Source: Linanthus parryae
Lineage: Eukaryota > Streptophyta > Magnoliopsida > Ericales > Polemoniaceae
Direction of reading: 5' to 3'
Length of the DNA: 64,000 nucleotides
Assembly (NCBI GenBank): GCA_023055425.1
Contig: JALGPY010000004.1
Span: 115,237,504-115,301,503, forward strand
Shown: one piece after another, positions 1 through 13,307 of the stretch
How the letters are laid out: each line of letters starts with the position of its first letter
Position numbering within the stretch: position 1 is the stretch's first letter
Program-made: the position numbers and the translations under genes
Notes under the pieces: generated by a model
What the model saw: the letters and a program-made list of their open reading frames with translations, nothing else
The model's database searches: none
Told to the model about the DNA's origin: nothing

Positions 1-198
1 CTGCGCTTTCAATACCGGAGACGGTGGCTCTGTTGAGGTTGTACTGAGCTGCTGAGATGGTAAAGATGGTGGTTGCGAAGGCGGAGTTGGCGACTGAGAA
101 GGAGGTGGTGGTGGTGGTGGTGTTTGTGAGGAAGAAAAGTGGTGAGTTCTTGAAACTGGGTGGGAAAGAGATGGTGGAGATCCAAAGATGGTTGCCAT
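1..198 (-). CDS. Partial 5' exon of an unidentified Pro/Ser-rich plant protein
   Basis: An ATG at 196-198 (minus strand) opens a frame that runs without a stop to the left edge, giving 66 residues. The protein starts MATIFGSPPSLSHPV, then has a Pro run and repeated Ser, Thr and Gln. It is rich in hydroxylated residues and has almost no acidic residues at the start, which fits a chloroplast transit peptide; that is inference from composition. The frame points the same way as the MAPKKK gene, whose poly(A) signal lies ~500 bp away. The plus-strand reading across the same bases looks like a shadow because it is a low-complexity Val run complementary to the Pro/Thr codons. The family cannot be named from this exon. 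Confidence 0.6.
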   Translation of the reverse strand, partial: MATIFGSPPSLSHPVSRTHHFSSSQTPPPPPPPSQSPTPPSQPPSLPSQQLSTTSTEPPSPVLKAQ

Positions 199-385
199 TT
201 TTCTGGGTTACTAGTAACAATCTGACTTCAACAAGTTGGAATTGGGACAAAGAAATATAAACCTGTTATTCACACCACAATATAGATAGGCCATGGTCCC
301 AACCTTATCCTCACTTTATGAGATTTCAATTGGTTGATATTATTTAGTACCTTCAACCTTCAAATGTTGATTGATACAAAAATCA

Positions 386-470
<85 letters not shown>

Positions 471-691
471 GGCTGGTACTTATTCTATTTCTTTTTGTTG
501 CCATTTGACAACAAAATGTAACCGGAAAAGAGTAACAAAACCCCTAACATCAAAACAACAATCAAATTCCACTTTTGATCAAAACTCAGTATGTACAATT
601 AGTCATTGTCAACCCCCCCTTCAATTTAGCAGCCACCTACAATTAACCAGAAAACTACATTGGATTTTTTGAAAAGAAAAAGAAACAAACT
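199..691. other. Intergenic region between two same-strand genes
   Basis: This stretch holds the 5' UTR and promoter side of the partial gene (199 onward) and the TAA microsatellite. I see no coding signal in it. The short plus-strand frame at 469-672 has no family resemblance. Confidence 0.6.
386..468. repeat. (TAA)n microsatellite
   Basis: An uninterrupted trinucleotide run of about 27 units lies between the first gene's start codon and the MAPKKK 3' UTR. It is long enough to be length-polymorphic. Confidence 0.97.
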
Positions 692-697
692 TTTATT
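692..697 (-). terminator. Candidate poly(A) signal AATAAA of the MAPKKK gene
   Basis: On the minus strand AATAAA lies about 300 nt downstream of the MAPKKK stop codon. That is a normal 3' UTR length for a plant gene. It is a motif match only, with no transcript evidence. Confidence 0.45.
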
Positions 698-1000
698 ACA
701 GGAGATTCAAAAGAATCTGAAAAACAAATTCACAGTTCTGAAGAGAGCTTGCATGATGAAGCAATGAATAACCCAGGCAGGAAAGCAACCACAACCAGAA
801 GAATCACTTTCTTTTTTTCTTTTTAATCTCAAATCTGAAGTATATGCTGGACGCAATATGCGAACGACTGGTCTCTCTTTTTCTTACATCTGTACTGAGC
901 ATTTAGGACCCTCCCACATAACCACTAGGCATTTCAGAGTCGTGAGTTGGCTTCGCTTCTTCATTGACTCTTTGAGCCTAGTGGGGATCTTCTACGGTGT

Positions 1001-4000
1001 TCAATGGTGAGTCCTCTGGGACGGTCTAGGGACTTGCGCTGTGTTTGCTGGCTTTTGTAGTGGCTTCAGAGCAGCCATTATCTCAGAAAATGAAGGCCGC
1101 AGTTTCGGATTGCTAGAATGTTAAAAAAAAGTTACCAGAGTGTTAGTATCTGTCTATTAGTAGGTTGACGGTACGTGAGAATGCATGAAAGCTACAAGTT
1201 AAAAATGCTTTGTAAAAGTTTGAAGTGTCTTTAGTCCTGTAGTATTACTAGAGAAAGAGCTCGGAAGCACGGACCCTCCATAATGGGGCCCGTAGCTGTG
1301 CCGTACACTCAGGGACACTCGTACGACACTCCAAAATACGTGTCAGAAACTCCAGCTAGCGTGTCAGGGTATTTTAGAGAATTACATTAGATTGGACACT
1401 AGGGGCTCGTCAAGGACTCTTAAAGTGAGACATGGAAATTTCTGAGTTAATGAGGGGTCTTTTATGAAATAGTTCAACTCTTTTTTATTATTATTATCAT
1501 TATTATTACTTTATTTTCCAAACATGAAATATTTTAACACTACATGGGTTAATATAGACATCGTATAAATGATTAATTGAGAGCTCAGGATATGAAAAGG
1601 CTGCCCTTTTGGACAAAATGTCCATGCAAGGTTTTAAGTTCTCGCATGCGACAGCTTCACGGTCAGAGCTCATCACACTTGAGACTAGGTAAGCTACTGC
1701 CTTTCTTATTCTTGTAGTACTTAATCTATGGTTTTCTGTGATATTTAAGCTATAAATTTTGAAGAAGTTATTACTGCCATGTACGTACTCTCATTTCTTG
1801 AAAAAATGACGTGGCCCGTGTTCCCTTTTTATCCCAGACCCGTATCCATGCGGGAAGAGAATGAAGCCAAAGGGTCATTTAGGACAATGGCAACCAAATC
1901 TGATGCTTTAAACATGTTTACATAATAATGGACTTGGATAAGCACGTGAAGTTCCACTCTGCGAAGGTATCGCTTAAGAAAATCTAGGTACTATTTTAGT
2001 GAGCCTAGGGGTTTTTGTAGGCTTTTGGTCGTTCTTATTGAAGCGACTATACTCGTACCTGAGTATGAGACTTCAAACCAAACAGGGTGAAACCTATATT
2101 GGTGGAAGAAGAAACATTTTCTGCTTGACCAATGGAAAAAGATATCTTAGTTTTAGTTAATACGCTACCTACACTATTAAAGGTAATGTACCATATTTTA
2201 TCTGTCGAAACATCAACAAATAATAATTCCAAAAAAATAAAAAAGAAACACAACACATCTAAAATGAGATTAAATTGAAGGCAAAAATTCAGAGTGCACT
2301 CACGTTTCCCAGCAACTCCTAATAATGTTTGCAATAACTGGATCCATATCATCCGGGATATCAAGGCGGCGGTGCTGAAACCCGACCGCACCAACCACTT
2401 GCATAGGATTCATTCCACCCCAGGGTTGCTGACATGTGCATAGCTCCCATAATATGACGCCATAGCTAAAAACATCACACCTGCATTACACAGCATAACA
2501 GGTCACAGGTCAGTGCCGTCAAACAGACAAAAATAAGGACGAAAACAAAACAAAAAAATCATAAATGAAATCATTTGAATAACTTACTTCTCATCAGAAG
2601 GTTCGTTTCTCAGCACTTCTGGCGCCATCCACTCTGCCTGAAGAAGTAAAGTATTTTACCAATATTAAGTCCATGTTAAAGGTTATGGTTATGCTTGTAC
2701 CAATAACAACAGAATATTTAGGAAATACAAAAAGCTAACTCCAATCAAATAGATAACGCTGAGTTCAGTTTAAAGAGCCGCAGAACAGATGACACACGGT
2801 TTACACATTTGGGAGGGCTTGCCCTCGAGGACCATGGCTCTAAATTATGCATGTTGATGTGAAGGCTCTAAGTCTCTCCATTTATACTATCAGGAATATC
2901 ACTTTTGTACTGATACGAATTGTGGAAAAAGCTAGAAGGAAGCGACGACGGTCACATGCCTTTCCTTTATCACATTTATTCATACTTATGTGCTCACTTC
3001 TAAACCACTTCTGCAATCCTCACACGGAAAAATCCCGTGACTAAGCTATGGGGAAGTCAGGAGAGCCTTATAAAAATCTTTTATTGCCCCAAAATCCATG
3101 TATATTGTTTAGGAATATTGCCCTGCAGTTATATAATGCTGAAACCCATAACTGCCATTTATCTTGCATTATGTTGTTTTCGTCTAAACCCGCCATTGAA
3201 ATAAACAAGCTTCAGGGGCTTCAGTGGTTTCTTCATTTGCTTTTTCTAGAGTTCTCAAACGTGGATGAGTTATTGTTTGAGATAAAAGAAAACAGCTCTA
3301 ACAAGTCGTAGAATGGATTTGTATTCTAATTAGACAATTAACTATTTTGAGTCTGCCTTCATAAGAGAAAACAGCATGAACGCAACTGAATAAAGAAACA
3401 ACTAGATGAATGCAACGGTAACAAAAAAAGGTCAATTGTACACAGAAATTTATAGCTTACCGTCCCCGCAGTTGATCTTGAAGAAAGAAATGTGCTGTGT
3501 TTCATCCGCGATAACCCAAAATCACAAACCTAAGATGTAAAAACACATCAAAGGGGATTAGCTTAAGAAAATGTGAACTTTTCCAGCAAACATTAGAAAT
3601 TAGGAGATAAAAGTAGCCACCTTCAGGACCCAATTCCTATCAACAAGAAGATTCGGAGATTTCAGATCGCGATGAACTATCATTGGCGTACAAGTGTGCA
3701 AGTAATTCATTCCCCGTGCCTGAAAATACAATTATCAATGAGAAGTTTCACCCTCAGTAATTCCTTCCAGAAGAAAAACAGTAATTCACTCATGAAACTT
3801 TAGTGAAAGGTAGATTTCATACCGCATCAAGTGCCATCTTCAAACGCCTTCTTTCATCCAACTGATTATTAGGACGGTGAAGCAACCTGTACAAACTGCC
3901 TCTGCAAAAATGTAAGTGGAGCTTTAATATTCGATATATATAAAAAAATCCAACCTATGAAGAACCCTCATTGTTGTATAAAGAAAAGTTAAAAAAATTC

Positions 4001-7000
4001 TTTGGCAATATTTCAAGCATATATAGATCAAACAAAGCATAAGCAACCTACTTTCTTACTTATCTAGCGTGATAATGTCAGAAAAGGAGTGAACATATGT
4101 TTCAGCTTCACTTTAAATTAAGATACTGTTCTATATACCAAATTCCAATACTGAAGAAACCTCCATAAGCAAAATAGGTGTCTTTTGAATTACCTTACGT
4201 AACTAACAAATAGACCCCCCCACGCAAATACGATAAACAAAGGAGAAGAACATGGTGCTCAATAAAGCTACCACTCAAACCAAAATAGGATTATGTCAAT
4301 ACTTCTCCAGAAGTATGTGTCTGAGCTACCTCTCTTCCCTTTTTGTCGTATTTCAGTGTCCTGAGGTGTATATGTACACAAGGGATGAGATAAAATTCTA
4401 TAGGGACTAAAAAGTCTGAAACAAAAAATGTATTTCTAAAGCAAGAAGGCTTCCTGAATCCTGACTCATCAGTAGATAGTCATGAAAAATATGAAGAAAG
4501 TCTCGGAAATCAGAGAACATTTTTGTCATTAAATATTAAGAGTATGTTCTGCGTTGGAGTCTGCTAGCAAAGTGAATACACGATAGTACAATTATGATTG
4601 AAGTAAAAAAATCTTCTTACCTAGGAAGAAACTCAGTAACAATGGAGAGATTCGGAGCATGAGTTACAGCTCCCATGAAAAGAAGAACGTTTGGGTGTCT
4701 AAGCCTTTTCATAATCTGAACCTGGCAGAAGAGAATTAAAAAAAAAAAAAAAAAAAGCATGAGTTCTTTTGTTACTTATGAAAATCCAGCTCAGAAATTT
4801 TAGTCTTATTCTATGATATTGTTTTCTGAGACTCTGACACTCCATACTGCTGAGTGAAGAAGCACTTCAATAAGAAACATTCGAAGCAATAGAGTTTCAA
4901 CGGGGTTAAAACCACTTAAGGCTACTAAAAACTCAAAACTACTGCACAGGCAGCAAAGGAAAGAGAATACTGAAAAAGGAACAAGAATAGCATAAAACCA
5001 CCTAACACAAACGCCAGAACCTACATTGCTAAGAACAGAAGTTTCTTCAATTTTGACAGAGTGTATTTATCAGGATCTCCAACCTCGTTTACCTAAATGT
5101 TAAGTAAAATATGGTATTAAGAACAAGGTTTACAAGAGATATCACACCTCACGCTTGAATTCTTCGAGCGATTCACCAGATAAATCTTGCACAAGAAATT
5201 TCTTCACGGCAACCTCCTGAAAAAACAAAGTGGCAATAAAATGAGATTATTAACTTCCACCAACACTGCAGGAACAACCTAAGTTGCAGAAGACTAGACA
5301 GAGAATAAACCCAAAAAGTAATCGGATCTACATGAGTACATACAGTTTCATGCCATTCTCCACGATACACCTCTCCATATGAGCCTGCGACATAGTTTCG
5401 CATAGTATAATTAAATAAAAAAACAAACGACGATCAAATAAAGCTAAAATTCAAACACAGAACAAAATAAATTGACAAAAAAAGTGTGTGATGAGTAAAT
5501 ACCAAGTCCGATACGCTCACCCAAGGTGATATCCTCCCATGGGATCTCACAGTCCGATACATCATCGAGTGTGACATCAGATTTCGTGCTCTCATTTCCT
5601 GTTGATCTATCCGACACTCTCTCGCAGTCGTGATTACCTTCATTTTCCCTCTCCCCATCACTTCTTGGACTCTCCAATCCATTAACTGCGGCCCCACTTG
5701 GTAAATACGCGCGGCTTGCCAAGTTTTCACACTGCTTATTAACTGCGGCGGTAGTTGCCACCACCGCCGCAGCTGTTGCGGTAGCGGCTGCCGCCACCGG
5801 AAGATCAATATTCGAATCGGCACTCGTCTTTGCCGCAGCAACCACCATCGACGACGCGACCACCGCAGCGGCAGCCGCGGCGGCAGCGGCTACAGGGACC
5901 TTGTTGCCGTACCTTGGAGGAGATAGAGGTCTTTGCTGACCTTGAGAACTGCCTTTACAGTGCGCACCATGGTGAGGCAGCGGCGGCAGAAATAAAGGCT
6001 GGTTTACATTATCACTAACCTTACTTCTTCTAAAGTCATTCCTCCTTCTGTGATCTTCCTTATCTTCAACAGAGGACTCAACAGTTGGAGTAGTTAACTG
6101 CTCTGAATAAACTTCAGTAAAGAGGTTTGGAGGAGCAACCACGCCGCTTTCGAGCAGCACGTCGTGTAGCTTCTGAGCCAAGTTAGGATTTTCCTTAGCA
6201 GCATCAATCATATACTGAGAAACATCCTTAACCTTCATTCTGCGTGCTGCTGGTGAGCTGACCCCTTCAGTCCAGGAAGGAGATCTAGCATGCGTTTGAG
6301 GATAACTAGGTCTGCTGAAAATTTCTCGAGGCAACTCCTTAACAATGTTAGAATATCGCATATCATCTGGCATTTTGGATTCTTCTTCGCCTTTATTGGG
6401 ACCACTTACATTTGCAGAATGTTCATTTCCTGAAGAATTCTGGTTTCTTGAATGTTCCTCATAAGAACTAGTAAGCCAACTAGCAGAGGAAGCTGTATGA
6501 GAGGAGTCAGCATCTCTAGGCCAAGGAAGAGGAGAGAAGAAAGATTCTTCGTATCCTATTTGCGGTCCTGCAGCAGCCTCAGGAATAAGGGTACCAGGGG
6601 CCGCCATTAGGTCAACCATGTACTCCCTGCAAGTTCCATTTCCTTGTCTCAGTTACAGTTTTCAACATTTTATAGCTTTGAATAGAGTAGTATTCATTAG
6701 TAAGCAAGTAGTAAATTTGTATTCACTTCTGAAAGGATTTAAGTAATCAAGAAAAGAGAAGAGAATAACTGAACTTTTTGTAATGTGCCATCAGTTACAA
6801 CAATTTTATGAGAGATCGGCTCTTTTTAAGTGACCTTAACATAAAACAAGTGTTGATATTATTAAGTCCCTAGAATAAGAATTATGGTTCATAATTCAAA
6901 TAAGCATCTTTACTTATGTAAGGAATTGAAAAAGAAAACATGTTAACACTCTAATTAACTTTCTAGCAACATCGTAAGACAAGCTGTGATAACCTTCCAT

Positions 7001-10000
7001 CTTCAAGCTTCACAAAATTTATTGCTGCATCTGCAGAACCAGTATATTGCTGTCCTTTGACTAACCGGCAAGGGATACTCACACTATCAGCCAAGACCTA
7101 CAATGCAAATCATAAGAAACAACAAATAGGTAAGTGAGTCTTAAATCCATAATCAGCAGCTAGGAAACAGTAGGAGATACCAATATCAGATATTGATGAA
7201 CGTCGACAAGGAGGATGAGAAGTTAGAACATATAAGACTTCTGTATTAAGTATACGGCGTTGCATGACGGGTTTCAAATCCATTTCAGTGATAACATATT
7301 AACAGAGGGTTGTTTCTCCCACTCAAATCATTGAAAATGACATTGAAAAGATTAATTTTAAGTAATGAGACTTAGCTTTTTGCTAAAACATTCCGACCTT
7401 TTCTACAGGCAGTGGCAGGGCCTGAAAATCAAACCAGCCGGGGAAAATTAAATGATGCGGAAGTTATTAACTTAAGTCATTATATATCATGTTTTTTAAG
7501 GATATGACAGTAAATTTTTAATTCCAGCCGGGGCATTTTTGTATTTTTCTCAAGAGTCTTAGTGTAAAATAGTTGTAGTTAGAGGGGTACTAGTGGAGTT
7601 TTCAAAAAGTCAGGTGTGGCAATTGCCACCTCTTGTCCTCAAGACCCTCTGCCCCTATCTACAGGTAGTTATTTACTTATTCCCACTGTCTAGCAGCACA
7701 TCTGGACAACTGGGTTAAAAGCATTCTGACCTACAGAACCAAACAATAACTATTGCAGCATCAAGTGATTCGTGAAATAGTGGCTAAAATTTCATCTGAT
7801 GTTCCTTAGAAAGGAAATAGAGAAGCATGCAACTTCATTTCGTGTTATATATCCCCTCTCAAAAATGGAAGTACCCCTGAGACCAGAGGTGAAATATCCA
7901 GTATAAACAGTGATTAGAGTGCACTCATTGGTTTACTAGTAACCCAAAAGTTTCACATTTTTCAAGTCAATAATGCTTGAAAACAGTGTCATGAAAAAAT
8001 GTAAATACCTTGAACAACAGTGCGCGATGACGGGCTAATCCAACAGTCAAAGAACCCAGCGGCAAAACCATGCTTCCTAGTGTGGCCTTCAAACTATAAC
8101 TTAAACTATTCCACGCACTACACATATTGTCTGGATCAGAAACTGGTCCTCCCATGTAGTCAGAAACCAAAACCGCGAGCTTCTTAACCACGTCGCCACT
8201 TACAATATTTACTAATCCTGACCTTGATCTGACAGCCATTTCCAACGACTTCTGCTCAAGTTTTAAAAGATTTCCATCAGCAGCCCTATTGACAAGAACT
8301 GCTTCCCAGCTTATGTTATCTAAAACTTGTGCTCCTTGCAGGTCAACAAGGGACGGCATCCTCGATGAAGTTGACTCCGTCAGAATGCCGTATAGATCGT
8401 AAAATCCATCCAAAATCTTGTCATTGTAGCCAAGAGAACTGTAATTCTGTGAAGTACAGATAAATCTACCGATATGAGATAAGTTAGAAATTTAGAAATA
8501 ATGACAAAGTAAGACAACAAAAGGGAGACAAACATTCAAATATTCTAGCTTTATATAATTACAAATTTACAATATTTAGATATCATGCAACCGAAATGTG
8601 CCACTATAACTTGAAAGAGGAGCAGTTGGGATAGCTGAGTTCTAGTTTTTTTGTGGATGAGTGGTAAAAACCAACTATCCAAACCACCTAATAGAATGCA
8701 AGTATGAAATCCCATGAGAGTTTTGCAATTAATCCTTATTATACTTGTTTGTAGATTGTAGACCAAAAGATGAAAATTCATAAAGAGACCAAGTTCACAA
8801 AATGAACACAACAAAATTGGACATATCGTGGCAAGAACCAAGTTAAACAGTAGCTCTGGTATGTAACTCCTAGAACGCTACAAGAATCACAAATATTCAA
8901 ATAAATACAATAACTCCCAATACAAAGCGAGCATGCCCTTAGAGAAATATAACCAATACACCATAAGTCCAATTGGTTCAGAGAACTGAGAAATTATGTA
9001 CACGTTTAGGTTCTATGATCTCTCAACTTGTTAAAATTGCATTTTTTTTTTTTTTGTACATTTCCGTCTGAATTCTGTGTCTTTCTCCTCTAGGAAAGCA
9101 CAAAATATTCTCGATTTTTTAAATGCCTAAGAAGCAGAAACACAGCATTGCCTTAAATGCAAAGATCCAAAACAAATTCTAGCTATTGGCTTAGTTTGGC
9201 ACAAATAGATTATTAGATAGATCATTGAATGAGTGGTTGAGATGTAGTGTTTTTGTCTCTCTCTCCTCATCTCAACCACACATTCAATAATCTATCTTTG
9301 CCAAACTAGATCATTGTCATCACGAAACTTGCATTATACTATGAACGAAGCAAATAAGGCACGCACCTCCATGAGAAAATCCAAAATACAGCAGACTCTT
9401 ACATGTTTTACAAAATCTTAGTACTACTCCCAATATATTTCAAATTGAGCCCACTATAATTCAGGGTCTTCTCAGAACAATAATAGAACACCTCATAACC
9501 TGCAAACAAGTTCACTACTGTTCCCAATTTCATTAGGAACCCAGTATATGAATAAGGGCATCACTTATTATTTAACATAAAGTTTTCATTCTTAGCATTT
9601 TTTTTTAAGTTGTGCTCTCTCCACATTTAAGCTACATGTCTAACAATTAATTAGTTTATTCAAAATAATACATAGGCAGTGGGTATACATTTGACTCCAC
9701 AGAGAAAATAAGTGCTTTGCCACCTATTGGAGAAGGTAAGCCTTTCACCAGCAAATTCATTCATATTACTTTAATAGATAAAGAAGTTGTGCAGCCCTCA
9801 CCAAAACAAGTTATAATAGTATCTTCTTATGACATGGAACCCCTCCTAGGTCAACCATAATTGGACCCAACTTAAAAGGGTGAACTACAAATACAAAACC
9901 ACCCTAAAAAATACGACACTTATACCATGCTTGATTCAGAGGAGCTCCAGCTCATGATGATTGACATATCATTGAGCGAAGCAGCTTCTTTAATCCCAAT

Positions 10001-10995
10001 GATTGAAAGGGTCTAAGAGCTCCCCTGACTTTTGTACTAGAAATCACCATTTTTCTAGGTTTACAAAGTCATCTCTCGCCCCTTTTCTTTTGGTGATCAC
10101 TCCCTTTATTCTTCTAATATTTAATTTTCCAGGATCACTGTAGCATAACTGAGGCGTGTGTGTCAGCACAACTAAGCCTCACACCCGAAGATAACAAGGG
10201 CTAGCTTAGCACTAGTTATGTTAGGGAGATACAATTGAAACAATGGGTGAGATTCAACTAATGTAATAAGCATTATGTTACTCGTCTTAGAAGACAGAAC
10301 ATGTAGAGAACATAACCCCATTGTGAAGCAAACAAAGCACTGAAGTGGACTCAGAACCACAACTAACAAAAGGTTCAAATTAGTAAACGATATGCACTCG
10401 TAATTAATCAAGAAGATGGTATGCAATGTAGTGTTCAGCGAACAAATTGTGCGAAAAAAGAAGTCGAGAATAATAAACATACCCAATATCTGTATGCGAC
10501 AACTTCAGCTGGAGTATTCTCAGGAGGACATGATCCCAAACTGATCTGTTTAACAGCTTCAATCTGAACAGCTTCAGGGTCCTCTCTTGCACTCATCTCC
10601 AGAGCCAATTGAATCTGATACTCCTCCTCGACTTCAGGATCCCTCGAGTGGGCGGAACCAGAATCGCTCCTCGCGGCTTCCAAAGCAGCATCCATTGCAC
10701 TACTACCAGCTGAATCAGATGGCTCACCTCCTCTAATAACATTCAAAGAAGATGGAGGGCTTGGACTTTTCTTATGAGTAACCGAATTCAACCATCCTGA
10801 AAGACCTGAAAGGGGTTTATGATGGTCAGAACCATGATGATGATGTGATGAAGACCTAGGCCTCTCTGGTGATGATGATGATGATGATGTTGTTGTCCTA
10901 TCAATCAATCTACTATGTTTGGATGATGATGTAGACCCTTCTGAATCTTCTGATTGATTTGGCATGATGTGTAGTTTCTTCAAGAGGTTCCTCAT
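1001..10995 (-). CDS. EDR1/CTR1-type Raf-like MAPKKK (B3 group), 13 exons, intact
   Basis: Exons, 5' to 3' on the minus strand: 10995-10483, 8446-8009, 7097-6994, 6626-5503, 5384-5344, 5216-5148, 4721-4621, 3901-3823, 3719-3621, 3529-3461, 2637-2588, 2480-2304, 1112-1001. All introns are GT-AG. Spliced length is 2976 nt (991 aa plus stop), with the frame open throughout. The N-terminal half is the EDR1/CTR1 regulatory domain ([17 protein letters not shown] onward, about residues 110-355). A low-complexity linker with an Ala-rich stretch (about 595-660) follows. The Ser/Thr kinase domain spans about 718-985: glycine loop GLGSYGEVY, catalytic Lys ~745 in VAVKK, HRD 839-841, DFG 859-861, WMAPE 882-886. 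All catalytic residues are present. The family acts as cytosolic Raf-like kinases in ethylene, defence and stress signalling. The N-terminus ([14 protein letters not shown]) and the Ala-rich linker recall the Arabidopsis At5g11850 type more than EDR1 or CTR1 themselves; that assignment is from memory. Introns 1 and 2 carry transposon insertions. A non-coding 5' exon and a 5' UTR intron are likely near 11.0-11.5 kb. Confidence 0.95.
7410..7657. mobile_element. Non-autonomous hAT-like element in a MAPKKK intron
   Basis: The 248-bp insert lies between exons 2 and 3. It begins CAGTGGCAGGGCC and ends with the imperfect inverse (GCCCCTA). It is flanked by a perfect 8-bp duplication TCTACAGG at 7402-7409 and 7658-7665. 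An 8-bp duplication with a CAGNGGC-type end is the hAT signature. There is no coding capacity. Confidence 0.75.
9194..9306. mobile_element. Foldback MITE-like palindrome in MAPKKK intron 1
   Basis: GTTTGGCA at the left is answered by TGCCAAAC at the right. The arms pair over roughly 45 nt (AGATTATT...GTGGTTGAGATG) around a CT-rich loop. TA flanks both ends, but a short A/T duplication is weak evidence for a superfamily. Confidence 0.6.
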
Positions 10996-11600
10996 CCTCT
11001 TTTCACTAAAATGAAGTTGTAGTATTCAATGTTAAAGAAGAAAAAATCTTGCCATATACCTCTCCATTGTTGCCTCAGACCAAGCATGAAAATTTTTCAA
11101 ATTCAGACACAGCTTCAAACCCAGAAGAGGGCTTTCCTGGTCAAAAGCCCTCTCACCCAAGTAAAGTAAACTCCAAGAAAACACAATCTACCAATCAAAT
11201 CCTCCAACTAGCCTAAACCCATTTTAGCCCCATTAGAGATGAGATGATTTCAACAGTTTTTGTCACTACCCAGATGCTCAAATTGCAAGAAAGCTCCTTC
11301 CTTTACACAGAACCACCCAATCTTGAAGACCCAGATTCAAGAAACAGGGGAAAACAAACAAACAAGTAGTTCCTAGAGACGATACAACCTATGACCAAGA
11401 GAAGATTGTGTGTTGGTACCTCTGCAAGATTGAATTGAGACCCAATTGAATAGCATACGCCAGTAGTAGTGTTTATGGGACTGCGTGAAGGAAAAATCTG
11501 ATCTTTGGGCACCGATTGGATTAAATTAGAGGAAAAGAGGAGTGTTCATGGAGACTAAAGAAAAGAAACAGCAAAGACCAGCAAGTGGGAGAGAGAGAGA
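10996..11600 (-). promoter_or_regulatory. MAPKKK 5' leader and proximal promoter region
   Basis: An acceptor-like TTTTAG lies ~15 nt upstream of the start codon. A donor-like AG|GTACCA near 11421 suggests a ~410-nt 5' UTR intron. Upstream sequence is GA-rich on the plus strand (CT-rich on the coding strand), including a short GA run near 11590, as in many plant core promoters. No TATA box was confidently placed. The splice model is inference. Confidence 0.4.
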
Positions 11601-11850
11601 GAGGGTAGGACCTCATCAACTCCAAAGAAATTGACCCACTGGAGTTATTAAGCACAAGGATTTCACGGTCCTAAGAAAAGGTTAGTTTAGTGGGCAGAAC
11701 AGAGCAACTTGCCTCCCTCTTCTTCCAATTTCTCTCTCCCTTTTTCTCACTTCTTAGTAGTTTTTTATTTTGAGAAAGTTTTAGTTGTTCCAAGAGCTCA
11801 CTGTAAAAGTACCTCAATATGTATATATAGTATTCTACACCATTCATTCA

Positions 11851-12790
11851 TTAATTTAAAACGGTTTCTAACTACCATTTAAAATTATAGTTATCTTTAG
11901 TTTCTTGATTGGTATTTTTTTATAATTTTAATATTAATCCAAATGGATACATGTTTACTAATATGGTAATTAAAGTTAAAGATAAACACACAGTCTTGCA
12001 TGAGTCATAAATTATTTGTGGCTGATTTAACCGATTTCACATCACTCATTAATTGAGTGATACCGGTCTCCAACTACCGTGTAGGATAGTAAATGTATTT
12101 TTTATATTTTTTATGTTGATCCAAATTTATAAAAGCGTTTTAAGATGATAACTGTAACAAATGATAAACACACAATCTTGTGTGAGTCACTACTTACTAA
12201 TTATCGATGATCTTAACCAACTACGCATCATTAATTAATTTAAAACAGTTTCTAACCACCGTTTAAAATATATATATACATTCAGTTTCTTTTTGTATTT
12301 CCTGACAATTTTAATATTAATCCAAATGGATACATGTTTATTAATATGGTAATTAAAGCAAAAGATAAACACACGGTCTCGCATGAGTCATAAATTATTT
12401 GTGGCTGGTTTAACCGATTTCACATCACTCATTAATTGAGTGATACCGGTCACCAACTACTGTGTAGGATGATAAATTTAATTTTTTATATTTTTATGTT
12501 GATCCAGATTTATAAAAGCGCTTTAAGATGATAACTGTAACAAATGATAAACACACAATCTCGTGTGAGTCACTACTTATCCCTGATTCTAAGCAACTAT
12601 ACATCATTCATTCAGTGGCTGACACTAGTCTAAAAATAGTCACCAACTACCGTGTAGGATATAGAAATATCAGTTTCATATTGATCCAAACTTATAAAAG
12701 TATTTTAAGTTCATAACTACAATAAAAATAAGGTGACTATCTCATATAAATCATATATTACTCCTTACTTATCTTAACCACAGTTATCTA
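11851..12790. repeat. Degenerate ~190-bp tandem repeat with 384-bp higher-order unit
   Basis: The block starting TTAATTTAAAAC at 11851 recurs at 12235, and TGAGTCATAAATTATTTG at 12001 recurs near 12384, so the long period is ~384 bp. Inside each unit a related half-unit repeats: the motif AAACACACRRTCT...GAGTCA occurs near 11985, 12165, 12367 and 12549, with a weaker fifth copy near 12730. This is an A-B-A-B-A' arrangement of ~190-bp monomers. It is non-coding. Confidence 0.8.
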
Positions 12791-13305
12791 AAAAAATATG
12801 GCACATTAAACGAGCAAGATTTATGGTTTTTCAGTTTCAATTTTTTTTGTTATATCTAATTATTTAGTGGACCTTCTTTAAGATAAATGTTAATACCAAA
12901 AAAAAGAAATGCATAAAGAAAGTGGTCTCATTTGTATGTTTGGTGGTCTTAAGAAAACACAACTTTTTTTATGGGAGTGAAAACTATTGTTGCTCACAAA
13001 TATACAAAGAATAGTTGTAGAAAAAAATTAATGAAGCCATGAGAGTAGATCTAATTTGTGTGTTTGTGATCTTAAAATTTTCAAATTTTTTTTACTTACA
13101 GATGTAGAGAATGGTTATCAATTGTCCTTTCAATATTAGCATTATTGACAATTTAAGTGATGTAGGTCTTTCTAAATTCTTGCACTACAAAAGAAGTGTC
13201 AATCTAATGATAATAGTACTAAAGTATAGATATGACAGAGTCGAGTAGCGAGCAATTGTTATTTTCACTTGTTTTACTTTATCAATTTGTAACAATGTTT
13301 CCACA
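12791..13305. other. AT-rich intergenic DNA
   Basis: No open frame of substance, RNA gene or repeat boundary was recognised here. Confidence 0.5.
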
Positions 13306-13307
13306 TA

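Noticed and set aside
57..260. Plus-strand 67-codon frame with a Val run
   Set aside because: Shadow of the minus-strand Pro/Thr-rich exon; low complexity and no family resemblance.
1240..1440. Repeat-like segment with GACACT motifs in the last MAPKKK intron
   Set aside because: Resembles dispersed plant repeats, but no termini or duplication could be found.
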